Part shown: positions 27,182-38,492 of the stretch, in pieces
Layout of the letters: every line of letters starts with the position of its first letter
How positions within the stretch are numbered: the first letter of the stretch is position 1
Source of the DNA: Porticoccaceae bacterium
GTDB lineage: Bacteria > Pseudomonadota > Gammaproteobacteria > Pseudomonadales > Porticoccaceae
Assembly (NCBI GenBank): GCA_026005035.1
Contig: BPKH01000006.1
Coordinates: 43,501 to 107,500, forward strand
Direction: 5' to 3'
Length of the DNA: 64,000 nt
Position numbers and translations under genes: made by a program
The notes under the pieces: generated by a model
What the model was told of the DNA's origin: nothing
The model's database searches: none
Seen by the model: the letters and a program-made list of their open reading frames with translations, nothing else

Positions 27182-27651
27182 TCACCGCCGCGGAACTCGC
27201 CGCCGCCCATCCTTTCCTCGCCGGCTTGGACCCCGAGCGGGCCGCGTTCCTCGCCGGTTGTGCGCGCCTGGCCCGCTTTCGTGCCGGCGAGTTCTTGACC
27301 CGCGAGGGACAGGCCGCCGAATCCTGTTTCCTCCTGCTCGAGGGAAGGGTCTCGGTGGAGATCCACGTCCCGGGTGGTGGCGCTCGGCCCCTGCTCACCG
27401 CCAGGGGTGGGGAGGTGGTTGGCTGGTCCTGGCTCGTGCCCCCCTTTCGCTACCGGTTCGACGCTCGGGCCCTGGTCCCCACCCGTGCCCTCTCTTTGGC
27501 GGCGCAGTGCGTGCGCACCAAGTGCGAGGACGATCCGCGGCTCGGTTATCTGCTGCTCAAACGGCTGGCGGCCGCCCTCCTCGACCGCCTCCAAGAGGCG
27601 CGCCTGCAGCTTGCCGACCTCTACGCCGCGCCGGCGGGAGGGCGGCGGTGA
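27178..27651 (+). CDS. stand-alone cyclic-nucleotide-binding-domain protein
   Basis: 157 aa. A Crp-type beta-roll is visible ([20 protein letters not shown], then [22 protein letters not shown]) followed by a C-terminal helix, but there is no HTH. At the phosphate-binding position the usual Arg-Ser/Thr-Ala appears as RFDA, so the ligand may not be cAMP. Starts at TTG 27178 in a 4-base overlap with hydB. Placed between hydrogenase beta and gamma genes, it is likely a regulator or assembly partner of this enzyme; that is inference. Confidence 0.8.
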   Translation: MITAAELAAAHPFLAGLDPERAAFLAGCARLARFRAGEFLTREGQAAESCFLLLEGRVSVEIHVPGGGARPLLTARGGEVVGWSWLVPPFRYRFDARALVPTRALSLAAQCVRTKCEDDPRLGYLLLKRLAAALLDRLQEARLQLADLYAAPAGGRR

Positions 27652-28445
27652 GGGAGGTGCCGCGCCGCTATCGGGTGGCGGCTCGCCGGGAGGAGTTTCC
27701 CGGCACCACCACCCTCGACTTACAGCCGGTGGAGCCCTCGCCCGCGGCGGACTTTGCGCCGGGGCGCTTTGCGATGCTCGGCACCTTCGCCGGCGAGGTG
27801 CCGATCTCCCTCGCCGGCGTCGAGTCGTATCCGACCCTCCGCCACACGGTGCGCGCGGTCGGCGGCGCCAGCGCCGCCCTCGCCGAATTGGGCGAGGGCG
27901 AGGAGCTCTGGCTGCGGGGGCCCTTCGGGCGCGGTTGGCCCGTGGACGATTTGGTGCGCGGTCCGGTCGTGATCGTCGCCGGCGGCCTCGGCCTGGCCCC
28001 TTTGCGCCCCCTGTTGCTCGCCCTCGAGGCGCGGGGGGTGGCGCTGTCTCTCTTTTACGGGATGCGCCGCCCGGAGGAGATGCTCTATCGGCAGGAGGTG
28101 GTGGGGTGGGCGGCGCGCTTCCCGGTCCATTTGAGCGCCGATCGGGCGGATCCCGGCTGGTCGGGAACCGTCGGCGTCATCACTCGCCCGCTCGCCCAGG
28201 CGCCCATCCCGGCGGAGGCTGGGGTTGCGCTCTGCGGTCCGGAGGTGATGATGCGGCTCGCCGCTCGGCTCTTGGTGGAGCGGGGGCTGGATCCCGGGCG
28301 GATCTACCTCTCCATGGAGCGCAACATGCATTGCGCCACCGGCCACTGCGGCCACTGCCAGTGGGGACCTTGGTTCGTGTGTCGCGACGGGCCGGTGTTC
28401 CGCTACGCCGAGGTGGCCCCTTGGCTCGACCTGAGGGAAGTGTGA
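27648..28445 (+). CDS. hydG: group 3b hydrogenase gamma subunit (FAD/NAD(P)-binding)
   Basis: 265 aa. Ferredoxin-NADP reductase-like fold: [13 protein letters not shown] in the flavin domain, [17 protein letters not shown] for nucleotide binding, and a C-terminal [2Fe-2S] motif CATGHCGHC plus a downstream cysteine (FVCRDGPVF). It exchanges electrons with NAD(P)H. GTG 27648 overlaps the previous stop (GTGA). Related to the sulfhydrogenase gamma subunit and to dihydroorotate dehydrogenase electron-transfer subunits; context decides. Confidence 0.92.
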   Translation: MREVPRRYRVAARREEFPGTTTLDLQPVEPSPAADFAPGRFAMLGTFAGEVPISLAGVESYPTLRHTVRAVGGASAALAELGEGEELWLRGPFGRGWPVDDLVRGPVVIVAGGLGLAPLRPLLLALEARGVALSLFYGMRRPEEMLYRQEVVGWAARFPVHLSADRADPGWSGTVGVITRPLAQAPIPAEAGVALCGPEVMMRLAARLLVERGLDPGRIYLSMERNMHCATGHCGHCQWGPWFVCRDGPVFRYAEVAPWLDLREV

Positions 28446-29230
28446 TGGCGCAGCGCAAGCCCCGCCTCGCGGTGTTCAAATTCACCTCCTGCGACGGTTG
28501 CCAGCTGTCGCTGTTGGACTGTGAGGACGAGCTGCTGGCGGTGGCCGAGCGGGTGGAGATCGCCCACTTCCTCGAGGCGTCGAGCCGCGTCCTGCCGGGC
28601 CCCTACGACATCGGACTGGTGGAGGGATCGATCTCCACCCCCGCCCAGGTGGAGGAGATCCGCCGGGTGAGGGAGGCCTGTCGCCTGCTCGTGACCATCG
28701 GCGCGTGCGCCACCGCGGGGGGGATCCAGGCCTTGCGCAACGCCGCCGACGTCGCGGAGTACCAGCGCCTGATCTATCCGGCCCCAGAACAGATCCGCGC
28801 CCTCGAGCGCTCGACACCAGTGGCCGACCACGTCGCGGTCGACTTCGAACTGCGCGGCTGCCCCATCGACAAGGGACAGCTGATGGAGCTATTGAGCGCT
28901 CTGCTCAACCGCCGCTGCCCGCGCCTTGCGCGCCATGCGGTGTGCGTCGAGTGCAAGGCCAGAGGGGCGGTGTGCCTGGCGGTCGCCGGCGGCGGGCCCT
29001 GCATGGGACCGGTCACCCAGGCCGGCTGCGGCGCCCTTTGCCCGGCCCACGGGCGGCCCTGCTACGGCTGCTTTGGGCCCAAAGAAAATGCCAACGTGGA
29101 TGCCCTCGTGCACTGGTGGCGCCACGTCCAGGGCGTCGAGCGGGCGCAGATCGCGGCCCAGTTGCAGAATTTCAACGCCGCCGCAGCCGCCTTTGAGGAC
29201 GCTGCCCGGCGGCTGGAGGGGGAGAAGTGA
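28445..29230 (+). CDS. hydD: group 3b hydrogenase delta (small) subunit
   Basis: 261 aa. Iron-sulfur small subunit: [34 protein letters not shown], then [11 protein letters not shown] and [19 protein letters not shown], a cysteine set sufficient for up to three clusters. Relays electrons from the NiFe site to the beta subunit. No twin-arginine signal, so cytoplasmic. TGATG junction with hydG. Confidence 0.94.
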   Translation: MAQRKPRLAVFKFTSCDGCQLSLLDCEDELLAVAERVEIAHFLEASSRVLPGPYDIGLVEGSISTPAQVEEIRRVREACRLLVTIGACATAGGIQALRNAADVAEYQRLIYPAPEQIRALERSTPVADHVAVDFELRGCPIDKGQLMELLSALLNRRCPRLARHAVCVECKARGAVCLAVAGGGPCMGPVTQAGCGALCPAHGRPCYGCFGPKENANVDALVHWWRHVQGVERAQIAAQLQNFNAAAAAFEDAARRLEGEK

Positions 29231-30537
29231 GCGGCGAGACCACCATTCGCGTCGATTACCTCGCCCGCGTCGAAGGGGAGGGGGCGCTCCACGTGCGCTA
29301 CGACCAAAACGGCGTGCGCGAGGTGCGGTTGGAAATTTTCGAGCCGCCGCGCTTCTTCGAAGCCCTGTTGCGGGGCCGCAATGCCCTGGAGGCGCCGGAC
29401 ATCACCGCGCGCATCTGCGGCATCTGCCCGGTCGCCTATCAGATGAGCGCGGTCCACGCCGTGGAAGCGGCCCTGGAGGTCCAGGTGCCCGAGGAGATCC
29501 GGCGCCTGCGCCGCTTGCTCTACTGCGGGGAGTGGATCGAGAGCCACGTGCTGCACGTCGCCATGCTCCACGCGCCCGATTTTTTCGAGCTGCCGAGCGC
29601 AGTGGAGCTCGCCCGCCTACAACCGGCGGTGGTGCGCGATGCGCTGGCTTTGAAAAAGGCGGGCAACGCCATCGTGGCGCTGCTCGGCGGCCGGGAAATC
29701 CACCCCATCAACGTCCGGGTGGGGGGCTTCTGGCGGCTGCCCCGGGCGGGGGAGCTCGCCGAACTGGCGCGCTCCCTGCCCGCGGCGCGAGAGCGGGCAG
29801 AGGCCCTGGTCCACTTCGCCGCCTCGCTGGAGCCGCCCCCCTTCCCGCGCCCAAAACCCTATCTCTTCGTGGCCCTCCGCCACGAAGAGGAGTACCCCAT
29901 GTGCGGCGGGGTGCTCAGCACCAGCGATGGGCGCTCTTTCGATCCGGGGCAATTCGAGGATCACTTTCTCGAGCACCAGGTCCCCCACAGCAACGCACTC
30001 CACTGCCTGCTAGAGGGGCGGGAGCCCTACCTGGTCGGCCCCCTGGCGCGCTTCCATCTCAATTTCGCCAAGCTGGCGCCGACGGCGCGGGCGTTGGCGG
30101 AAGCGGTGGGGGCCCGACCCCCCCGCCCCAATCCTTTCGGCTCCATCCTGGTGCGCGCCCTGGAGGTGCTCCACGCGGTAGAGACCGCCCAGGAGATCCT
30201 GGCTGACTATCGGCAACCGGCGGTCGCCGCGGTGCCGCTAGCGGCGAAGGCCGGTCGCGGCGCGGCCATCACCGAGGCGCCGCGGGGGATTCTCTACCAC
30301 CGCTACGACCTGGACGAAAAGGGGCGCATCCTGGAGGCCAAGATCGTCCCCCCCACCTCCCAGAACCAGCGCACCATCGAAGAGGATCTGCGCTTCCTCC
30401 TCGACGGACTGCTCGGGGAGGATTCGGACCTGGTGCGGCGGCGCTGTGAGCAGGCCATCCGCAACCACGACCCGTGCATTTCCTGCGCCACCCACTTCTT
30501 GCGCCTCGACCTCGAGCGGGTGGAGGAGGTCCCTTGA
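29227..30537 (+). CDS. hydA: group 3b hydrogenase alpha (large, NiFe) subunit
   Basis: 436 aa. Nickel ligands are RICGIC (62-67) and DPCISCATH (415-423). The 13 residues after His423 form a C-terminal extension expected to be removed by the protease encoded next. It catalyses reversible H2 oxidation, with NAD(P) as partner through the other subunits. Overlaps both neighbours by four bases (GTGA, TTGA), implying tight stoichiometry. Confidence 0.96.
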   Translation: MSGETTIRVDYLARVEGEGALHVRYDQNGVREVRLEIFEPPRFFEALLRGRNALEAPDITARICGICPVAYQMSAVHAVEAALEVQVPEEIRRLRRLLYCGEWIESHVLHVAMLHAPDFFELPSAVELARLQPAVVRDALALKKAGNAIVALLGGREIHPINVRVGGFWRLPRAGELAELARSLPAARERAEALVHFAASLEPPPFPRPKPYLFVALRHEEEYPMCGGVLSTSDGRSFDPGQFEDHFLEHQVPHSNALHCLLEGREPYLVGPLARFHLNFAKLAPTARALAEAVGARPPRPNPFGSILVRALEVLHAVETAQEILADYRQPAVAAVPLAAKAGRGAAITEAPRGILYHRYDLDEKGRILEAKIVPPTSQNQRTIEEDLRFLLDGLLGEDSDLVRRRCEQAIRNHDPCISCATHFLRLDLERVEEVP

Positions 30538-31019
30538 AACCCCTCATCGTCGCGCTCGGCAACCGCCTGCGGGGGGACGACGCCGCCGGTCCTCTGACCC
30601 TCGATGCGCTGGCGCGCCTGTCCCCGGCGGGCATCGAGCTGCGCGAGGGGGTCGCCGACGCCCTCGAGCTGGTGGATGCGCTGGCGGGGCGAAGCCGCGT
30701 CATCGTGGTGGACGCTTGCCGGATTCCCCGACAGCCCGTCGGCGCGCTCTTCGCCATCGCCGATGCCGCTCGCTGTCCGGAGCGCCTCGCCGCCTTGGGT
30801 CGGCCCTGCTCGAGTCACGCCTTTGAGCTCGCCGAAGTGGTGGAGCTCGCCCGCACCCTCGGCTGTCTGCCCGCGCGGCTCGACGTCTGGGGCATCGTGG
30901 GCGCCGAGTTCGGCCTCGGCAAGCCGCCTTCGCCGGCGGTGGTGGAGGCCGCCTCCAGGCTCGCCGGACAGCTCGCCGAGGGGCTCGCCGGCGGGGATCC
31001 CCAATCCCGAAGTGCTTGA
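30534..31019 (+). CDS. hydrogenase maturation endopeptidase (HycI/HyaD family)
   Basis: 161 aa. Carries [11 protein letters not shown], the N-terminal signature with the nickel-sensing Asp, and [16 protein letters not shown]. Cleaves the large-subunit C-terminal peptide after nickel insertion. Starts at TTG 30534, which overlaps the hydA stop (TTGA) and follows GGAGGAGGT. Dedicated to the preceding alpha subunit by position. Confidence 0.92.
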   Translation: MKPLIVALGNRLRGDDAAGPLTLDALARLSPAGIELREGVADALELVDALAGRSRVIVVDACRIPRQPVGALFAIADAARCPERLAALGRPCSSHAFELAEVVELARTLGCLPARLDVWGIVGAEFGLGKPPSPAVVEAASRLAGQLAEGLAGGDPQSRSA

Positions 31020-31039
31020 GTTCCCGGAGAGAGGCAACC

Positions 31040-31312
31040 ATGCACGAACAAGGCCTGATTCGCGACCTGGTCCGCAAACTGGAAGCGATCGCCGCCGAAG
31101 AGGCGCCCCGCCGAATGGTGGGGGCGCGGGTGGTCATCGGGGCACTCGCCCACATCTCCGCCGACCACTTCCGCGACCACTTCGCCCGCGCCGTGGCCGG
31201 CACTCCCCTCGCCTCCCTCGCCCTCGAGGTGGTGGAGGAGACCGACGTCGCCGACCCGCGCGCCCAGGAAATCCTCCTCGAGAGCGTGGTGGTCGCCGAA
31301 GGGGAATCGTGA
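31040..31312 (+). CDS. hypA: HypA-like nickel metallochaperone lacking the zinc domain
   Basis: 90 aa, compared with about 113 for standard HypA. The N terminus MHEQGLIRDL has the nickel-binding MHE; the core ISADHFRDHFARAVAGTPL fits. The zinc-finger region with two CxxC pairs is missing: the protein contains no cysteine at all and ends in DPRAQEILLESVVV. Not a truncation by frameshift, because hypF follows with a GTGA overlap. GGAGAGAGG lies upstream. Likely a family variant; nickel delivery may differ. Confidence 0.85.
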   Translation: MHEQGLIRDLVRKLEAIAAEEAPRRMVGARVVIGALAHISADHFRDHFARAVAGTPLASLALEVVEETDVADPRAQEILLESVVVAEGES

Positions 31313-33594
31313 ACGACCGCCGATTGCAGCTGAGAGTGCGCGGCGTGGTCCAGGGGGTGGGCTTCAGACCCTGGGTGGCGCGCCTCGCCGCCCGTTACCG
31401 GCTCGGCGGATTCGTCGCCAACCGGGGCGGCGAGGTGGTCGTCGAAGTGGAGGGAAGCGGCCCTTCGGTGGCCGAGTTCCTCGGCCGCTTGACAGCCGAG
31501 GCGCCGCCGCCGGCCCGCATCGACGCGGTGGATCTGGCGGAGCTCGCGCCGCGGGGCGAGCGCGACTTCCGCGTCGCCCCGAGCGGCGCGGGGGAGCAGG
31601 CGCTTGCGCTGCCGCCGGACACGGCTCCCTGCAGTGCCTGCCGGGCCGAATTCGCCGACCCCGCCGACCGTCGCTACCGCTATCCCTTCATTTCCTGTAC
31701 CGGTTGCGGGCCGCGCTGGTCCATTTTGACCGCCCTGCCCTACGACCGCTCCCACACCAGTTTCGCCGCCCATCCCCTGTGCGACGCCTGCGAGGCGGAA
31801 TACCGCGAGCCCGGCGATCGGCGCTTCCACCATCAGGCGACGAGCTGCCCCCGCTGTGGACCCCGAGTGCGGCTGGTGGATCCCGCGGGGACCATCCTGG
31901 GCGAGGGGGATGCAGCCTTCGCCGCCGCCGCCGAGGCCCTGGCCGCCGGCCGTATCCTCGCTTTCAAGAGCGTCGGAGGCTACCAGCTGCTGGTGGACGC
32001 CCGCGACGCCGGTGCCGTGGCGCGGCTGCGCGCGCGCAAGGGGCGTCCGGCCAAACCCCTGGCGGTGCTGTTCCCGGATCTCGCCGAGGTGGAGCGCCAT
32101 GCCCGGCTCGACGCGGGCACCCGCGACGCCCTGCTGGACCGCCGCCGGCCCATCGTCCTCCTCCCCAGCCGGGCGAGCCTGCCCGACGCCATCGCCCCGG
32201 GCCTCGCATGGCTCGGCGCGATGTTGCCCCCCTCGGCCGTCCACGACTGCCTCTTCGCCCACTTGCGCTTCCCCCTCGTCGCCACCAGCGGCAATCGCAG
32301 TGGCGAGCCACTCTGCCATCGCGACGACCAGGCCTTGGCGCGCTTGGGGGGCGTGGCGGACCTGTTTCTGCTCCACGACCTGGCCGTCCAGCACCCCCTG
32401 GACGACTCTGTGGTCCGGGTGATCGGCGGGCAAGCGGTGGTGTTGCGCGCTGGGCGCGGGTTCGCGCCCGTCGCCATCCCCGCTGAACGCGCGAAACCGG
32501 GCACCGTGGCTTTGGGGGGGCATCTCAAGGCCAGTGTGGCAGTGAGCGCTAAGGGCCAGCTGTTGCTCGGACCTCATGTGGGCGACCTGGAAAGCGGCGA
32601 AGCCGAGGCGCGCCTCATCGCCTGGGCCGATTGGCTCGTCCGGCAGGGCGGCGGGCAGATGCGAGAGGTAGTGTGCGACCTCCATCCCGACCTCGGCGCG
32701 GTCGTCGCCGCAGCGCGCCTGGGCTTGCCCCAAGCCAGGGTGCAGCACCACGCTGCCCACTTGGGCAGTCTGCTTGCTGAGTGGCAAGACGCCACACCTC
32801 TCCTGGCCCTGCTCTGGGATGGCGCAGGATTCGGCAGCGACGGGACGATCTGGGGCGGCGAGTGCTGCCTGTGGGATGGTCGGCGACTCGTGCGGGTGGG
32901 CCACCTCCATCCCTTCCCCCTGGTGGGGGGTGAGGCGGCCATTCGCGAACCCCGGCGCGTGGCCCTCGCCCTGCTGCGGGTGGCGGGCGCCGCGGTTCCG
33001 CCCGCACTGGAGAGCGCCTTCGCGCCGGGCGAGCGGGCGCTCCTGGAGAGGCTCTTGGAGGCCGGCAGCCACTGCATACCCACCACCAGCGCCGGGAGAT
33101 TGTTCGACGGTGTGGCCGCTCTGCTCGGCCTGTGCCACCGCAACCGCTACGAGGGAGAGGCGGCTTTGCGCCTGGAGGGCGCGGCGGAGGAGGGGAGAGT
33201 GGAACCCTTGCCGATGCCGCTGGTGGAAGTCGAGGGGCGCCTTCTCCTGGACTGGCGGCCCCTGGTGCGGGCGCTCGTCGCCGGGCGCGCTGCCGGGGAG
33301 CCCGTGGGCCGGCTGGCCGCCGCCTTCCACGAAGGGCTGGCGGCGGCCGTGACCGCGGTGGCGGAGCGCTTTGGCGACTTGCCCGTGGGCCTCTCCGGCG
33401 GCGTGTTCCAGAATCGGCGCCTGGCGGAGGCGGTCTGTCGGCGGTTGGGCGAGCGGGGGCGTCCGGTGCTCTTTCACCGGCGGGTGCCGCCCAACGACGG
33501 CGGTCTGGCGCTCGGACAACTGTGGTGGGCCATCAAGGGGGGAGACGGCGATGTGTCTGGCAATACCGGGACTCGTGGTCGAGCTCTCGGCTGA
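31309..33594 (+). CDS. hypF: carbamoyltransferase HypF
   Basis: 761 aa. Domains in order: acylphosphatase (RVRGVVQGVGFRPWVARLA), two zinc fingers (CSACRAEF...CTGCGPRWS and CDACEAEY...CPRCGP), YrdC-like (ILAFKSVGGYQLL) and Kae1-like with HHAAHLGSLLAEW. Forms the thiocarbamate on HypE for the Fe cyanide ligands. GTG start overlaps hypA. The last 15 residues overlap hypC in another frame. Confidence 0.96.
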   Translation: MNDRRLQLRVRGVVQGVGFRPWVARLAARYRLGGFVANRGGEVVVEVEGSGPSVAEFLGRLTAEAPPPARIDAVDLAELAPRGERDFRVAPSGAGEQALALPPDTAPCSACRAEFADPADRRYRYPFISCTGCGPRWSILTALPYDRSHTSFAAHPLCDACEAEYREPGDRRFHHQATSCPRCGPRVRLVDPAGTILGEGDAAFAAAAEALAAGRILAFKSVGGYQLLVDARDAGAVARLRARKGRPAKPLAVLFPDLAEVERHARLDAGTRDALLDRRRPIVLLPSRASLPDAIAPGLAWLGAMLPPSAVHDCLFAHLRFPLVATSGNRSGEPLCHRDDQALARLGGVADLFLLHDLAVQHPLDDSVVRVIGGQAVVLRAGRGFAPVAIPAERAKPGTVALGGHLKASVAVSAKGQLLLGPHVGDLESGEAEARLIAWADWLVRQGGGQMREVVCDLHPDLGAVVAAARLGLPQARVQHHAAHLGSLLAEWQDATPLLALLWDGAGFGSDGTIWGGECCLWDGRRLVRVGHLHPFPLVGGEAAIREPRRVALALLRVAGAAVPPALESAFAPGERALLERLLEAGSHCIPTTSAGRLFDGVAALLGLCHRNRYEGEAALRLEGAAEEGRVEPLPMPLVEVEGRLLLDWRPLVRALVAGRAAGEPVGRLAAAFHEGLAAAVTAVAERFGDLPVGLSGGVFQNRRLAEAVCRRLGERGRPVLFHRRVPPNDGGLALGQLWWAIKGGDGDVSGNTGTRGRALG

Positions 33595-33781
33595 AGAGGA
33601 CGCCCTCGCCCGCACGGCGCTCGTCGACTTCGGCGGGGTGCGGCGCAGGGTCAATTTGGCGCTGGTCCCCGAGGCTGGGCCGGGGGACTGGGTGGTGGTT
33701 CACGTGGGGGTGGCGATCGCCCGCCTCGATGCCGCCGCCGCCGACGCCTGGCTCGCTGAACTGCGCCGGCTCGCACCATGA
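33551..33781 (+). CDS. hypC: hydrogenase assembly chaperone HypC
   Basis: 76 aa. Begins MCLAIPG; the Cys2 that holds the Fe(CN)2CO unit is present. It starts 44 bp inside the 3' end of hypF and overlaps hypD by ATGA. Works with HypD to carry iron to the large subunit. Confidence 0.95.
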   Translation: MCLAIPGLVVELSAEEDALARTALVDFGGVRRRVNLALVPEAGPGDWVVVHVGVAIARLDAAAADAWLAELRRLAP

Positions 33782-34851
33782 AGTATCTCAGCGAGTTTCG
33801 CGACGCGGAATTGGTGGCCGCCCTGGCGCGACGGCTGCGGGCGACCGCGAGGCATCCGTGGGTGCTCATGGAAGTGTGCGGCGGGCAGACCCACGCCATC
33901 GTCAAACACGCCTTGGACGATCTCTTGCCCCCCGGCGTCGAGTTGGTCCACGGGCCCGGTTGCCCAGTGTGCGTGACGCCCCCGGAACTGATCGACGCCG
34001 CCGTGGCGATCGCCCTGCGCGATGACGTCGTGCTATGCAGCTACGGGGACATGTTGCGGGTTCCGGGCCGCCAGGGCAGCCTGCAACAGGCGGCCGGGTG
34101 CGGTGCGGAGGTGCGCATGGTCTTTTCGCCCCTCGATGCCCTGGAATTAGCCAGGCAGCGTCCGGACCGATTGGTGGTGTTTTTTGCCGTCGGTTTCGAG
34201 ACCACCGCCCCCGCAAGCGCCCTGGCGGCGCGGGAGGCGCGGCGGCGGAAACTGGCCAATTTTCGGCTGCTGGTGGCGCACTATCGGGTGCCGCCCGCCC
34301 TGGAGGAGATTCTCCGCAGTCCCGACAACCGGGTGCAGGGATTTTTGGCCCCCGGCCACGTCTGCACCGTTGCCGGTTTCGCCGACTACCACCGAATCGC
34401 CCGCGATTACCGCGTGCCCATCGCCATCACCGGCTTTGAGCCGGTGGACATCCTTGCCGGCGTCCTCCACTGCGTCGCGCGCCTGGAGCGGGGGGAGCCG
34501 GGGGTCGACAATCCCTACCGGCGCATCGCCCGGGAGGAAGGGAATCGGACGGCGCGGCGACTGGTGCAGGAGGTGTTTGCCGTTGTCGACCAGCGCTGGC
34601 GGGGGATGGGCCTGCTGCCGGGCAGCGGCCTTGCCCTCAAGCCCGACTACTCCGACCTGGACGCCGCGCCTTTGGCCGAGGCTCCTCCGGCTGCGGAGAA
34701 CGAGCCCTGCCGGGCGGGGGAGGTGTTGCGGGGAGCCCTGCCGCCCACCGCCTGTCCCCATTTTGGAACCCTCTGCCGGCCGGAACACCCCTTGGGGGCG
34801 CCCATGGTCTCCAGCGAGGGGGCCTGCGCGGCCTACTTTCACTACCGGTGA
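33778..34851 (+). CDS. hypD: hydrogenase formation protein HypD
   Basis: 357 aa. Conserved EVCGGQTHAI, HGPGCPVCVTP, VGFETTAP and a C-terminal set of cysteines for the [4Fe-4S] cluster (CRAGEVLRG, ACPHFGTLCRP). Assembles the Fe(CN)2CO centre with HypC and HypE. Start overlaps hypC. Confidence 0.97.
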   Translation: MKYLSEFRDAELVAALARRLRATARHPWVLMEVCGGQTHAIVKHALDDLLPPGVELVHGPGCPVCVTPPELIDAAVAIALRDDVVLCSYGDMLRVPGRQGSLQQAAGCGAEVRMVFSPLDALELARQRPDRLVVFFAVGFETTAPASALAAREARRRKLANFRLLVAHYRVPPALEEILRSPDNRVQGFLAPGHVCTVAGFADYHRIARDYRVPIAITGFEPVDILAGVLHCVARLERGEPGVDNPYRRIAREEGNRTARRLVQEVFAVVDQRWRGMGLLPGSGLALKPDYSDLDAAPLAEAPPAAENEPCRAGEVLRGALPPTACPHFGTLCRPEHPLGAPMVSSEGACAAYFHYR

Positions 34852-34858
34852 AGGCATA

Positions 34859-35901
34859 GTGGAAGAGAACGACGGCAACTTTTGCCCAATCTTTCCCGCC
34901 TCAGAGAGCTCGGTGGTGGAGCTAGACCACGGCAGTGGTGGACTGCTCTCGCGGCGCCTCCTCGCGGAGTGGATCCTGCCGCGGCTCGCGGGAGTGGGGG
35001 CGCAGGCCGACCACGACGCCAGAAGTTTCGATCTTCCCCACGGGCGACTGGCGCTGACCACGGACGGCTTCGTGGTCAGCCCCCGCTTTTTCCCCGGCGG
35101 CGATCTGGGTCGCCTTGCCGTCTACGGCACCGCCAACGACCTGGTCATGGCTCTGGCGCGGCCCCGCGCCCTGAGTCTCGCCCTGATTCTGGAAGAGGGC
35201 TTGCCCCTTGAGGAGCTGGGGCGGGTGCTCGACGGCGTGGCGGCCGCCGCCCGGGAAGTAGGGGTGGAAGTCCTCACCGGCGACACCAAGGTGGTGGAGC
35301 GAGGCGCCGGCGATGGGATCTACGTCACCACCGCCGGCGTCGGCGAGCGCGCGCCGGGGTCGCCCCCGGGACCGCACCGCATTCGACCGGGGGACGCCAT
35401 CCTCCTCTCGGGGGACGTGGCCCGCCACGGGCTCGCGGTGCTCACCGTGCGGGAGGGGCTCGGCTTTGAGGGACTCCCTGAGAGCGACTGCGCCTACCTG
35501 GGGCCCGCGGTGGAGGCGCTGGTAGAGGCAGGCATCGAGGTGCACTGCCTGCGCGATACCACCCGCGGCGGGCTGGCCGCGGCGCTCCACGAGCTGGCCA
35601 CCGCGGCCGGTTTGGCGTTTGAGATTTGGCAGGGAGCGGTGGCCGTCCACCCCGCGGTCGCCGCGGCCTGTGAACTGTTGGGTTTGGACCCCCTGCACGT
35701 GGCCTGCGAGGGGCGCTTTCTGGCGGTGGTGCCAGCCCCTCAGGCGGAGCGGGCGCTGGGGGCGCTGCGCGCGGTGCCGGTGAGCAGCGGTGCGGTCCAG
35801 GTGGGGTGCGTGCGGGAAGGCGACGGAGTGACCCTGGTGACCGCGTCCGGCGGGCGCCGGCCCCTGCGCCCGCCCACCGGCCGGCCGCTGCCGCGCATCT
35901 G

Positions 35902-35905
<4 letters not shown>
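34859..35905 (+). CDS. hypE: carbamoyl dehydratase HypE
   Basis: 348 aa. PurM-like ATPase that dehydrates the C-terminal thiocarbamate to thiocyanate. ELDHGSGG near the N terminus, the DTTRGGLAAALHELA motif and the terminal PRIC (acceptor cysteine last) are intact. GTG 34859 is the first good start, 7 bp after hypD. Last gene of the operon; its stop shares CTAG with the convergent ahcY. No hypB is found in the cluster. Confidence 0.96.
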
Positions 35906-37171
<1,266 letters not shown>

Positions 37172-37175
<4 letters not shown>

Positions 37176-38479
37176 TCGTCCTGGCAGGCGAGCCGTCGCT
37201 CCCGCTCCACCGCCCGATAGCCGATGTCGCGGCGGTGGTAGCAGCCCGGCCAACTGATCCCGGCGGCGACGTGATAGGCGCGCTTCTGCGCCGCGGTGAC
37301 GGTCTCGCCCAGGGCGGTGACGCACAGCACCCGGCCGCCGGCGGTCACCAGCCGCCCCTCTTCGGTGAGGCGCGTGCCGGCGTGGAACACCTTGACGTCG
37401 GGGAGATTCTCGCTCGGCAAGCCGTGGATCAGGTCGCCGCTCCGGTAGCGCCCCGGGTAGCCCTCTGCCGCCAGCACCACCCCTAGGGCGGCGCGGGGGT
37501 CCCAGTCGGCCTCCACCTCGGCCAGCCTGCCTTCCAGGGCGGCGAGGACCAACTCCACCAGGTCCGAGCGCAGCCGCATCAGGATCGGCTGCGCCTCCGG
37601 GTCCCCCAGGCGGCAGTTGTACTCGATCACCCGGGGTGCGCCGTCCGGTCCGATCATCAGGCCGGCGTAGAGAAAGCCGCGGTAGGGGGTCCCCTCCCGG
37701 ACGAGGGCGCGCACCGTGGGGCGGACGATTTCCTCGAGGATCCGGTGGTGGACTTCCGCCGTCACCACCGGCGCGGGGGAATAGGCGCCCATCCCCCCGG
37801 TGTTGGGGCCCGTGTCGCCGTCGCCCAGGCGCTTGTGGTCCTGGGAAGAGGCCAGCGGCAGGACGGTCTCGCCGTCCACCAGGGCGATGAAGCTGGCCTC
37901 TTCCCCCGGCAGGAACTCTTCCACCACCACCCGCCGCCCCGCCTCGCCGAAAGCCTGCCCGGTGAGCATTTCCCGCACCGCCGCGGCGGCCTCCTCGAGA
38001 CTCTGGGCCACCACCACCCCCTTGCCGGCCGCCAGGCCGTCCGCCTTGACCACGATGGGCGGCTCGCAGCCTTCCAGGTAGGCGAGGGCCTCCTCGAGAT
38101 CGGCGAAGGTGGCGTAGGCGGCGGTGGGGACGCCGTGGCGGGCGAGGAACGCCTTGGTGAACGCCTTGGAGCCCTCCAGGCGCGCCGCCGCCGCCGACGG
38201 GCCGAAGAGGGCAAGCCCCGCGTCGGCGAAGGCGTCGGCGATGCCCGCCACCAGCGGTTGCTCCGGACCCACGATGGTCAGGTCGACGGATCGATCCCGT
38301 GCGAAGCGGATGAGGGCGGGAAAGTCGTCCGGTGCGATGGGGACGTTCTCCACGCCGGGCTCGAGGGCGGTGCCGCCGTTCCCGGGGGCCACGTACACCC
38401 GCTCCACCCGGGGGCTTTGGGCCGCCTTCCAGGCCAGCGCGTGTTCGCGGCCGCCGGATCCAATGATCAGGACGTTCAC
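37172..38479 (-). CDS. purD: phosphoribosylamine-glycine ligase
   Basis: 435 aa ATP-grasp enzyme of purine synthesis. [18 protein letters not shown] start, [22 protein letters not shown] and [10 protein letters not shown] motifs. GTG start 38479, 13 bp after purH. Stop overlaps the ahcY start. Part of dusB-fis-purH-purD, a conserved order. Confidence 0.97.
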
Positions 38480-38492
38480 GGGGTTGCCTCCC

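Noticed and set aside
30700-33654. 984-codon minus-strand frame antisense to hypF, hypA and the maturation protease
   Set aside because: No family motifs; typical shadow frame of high-GC coding DNA.
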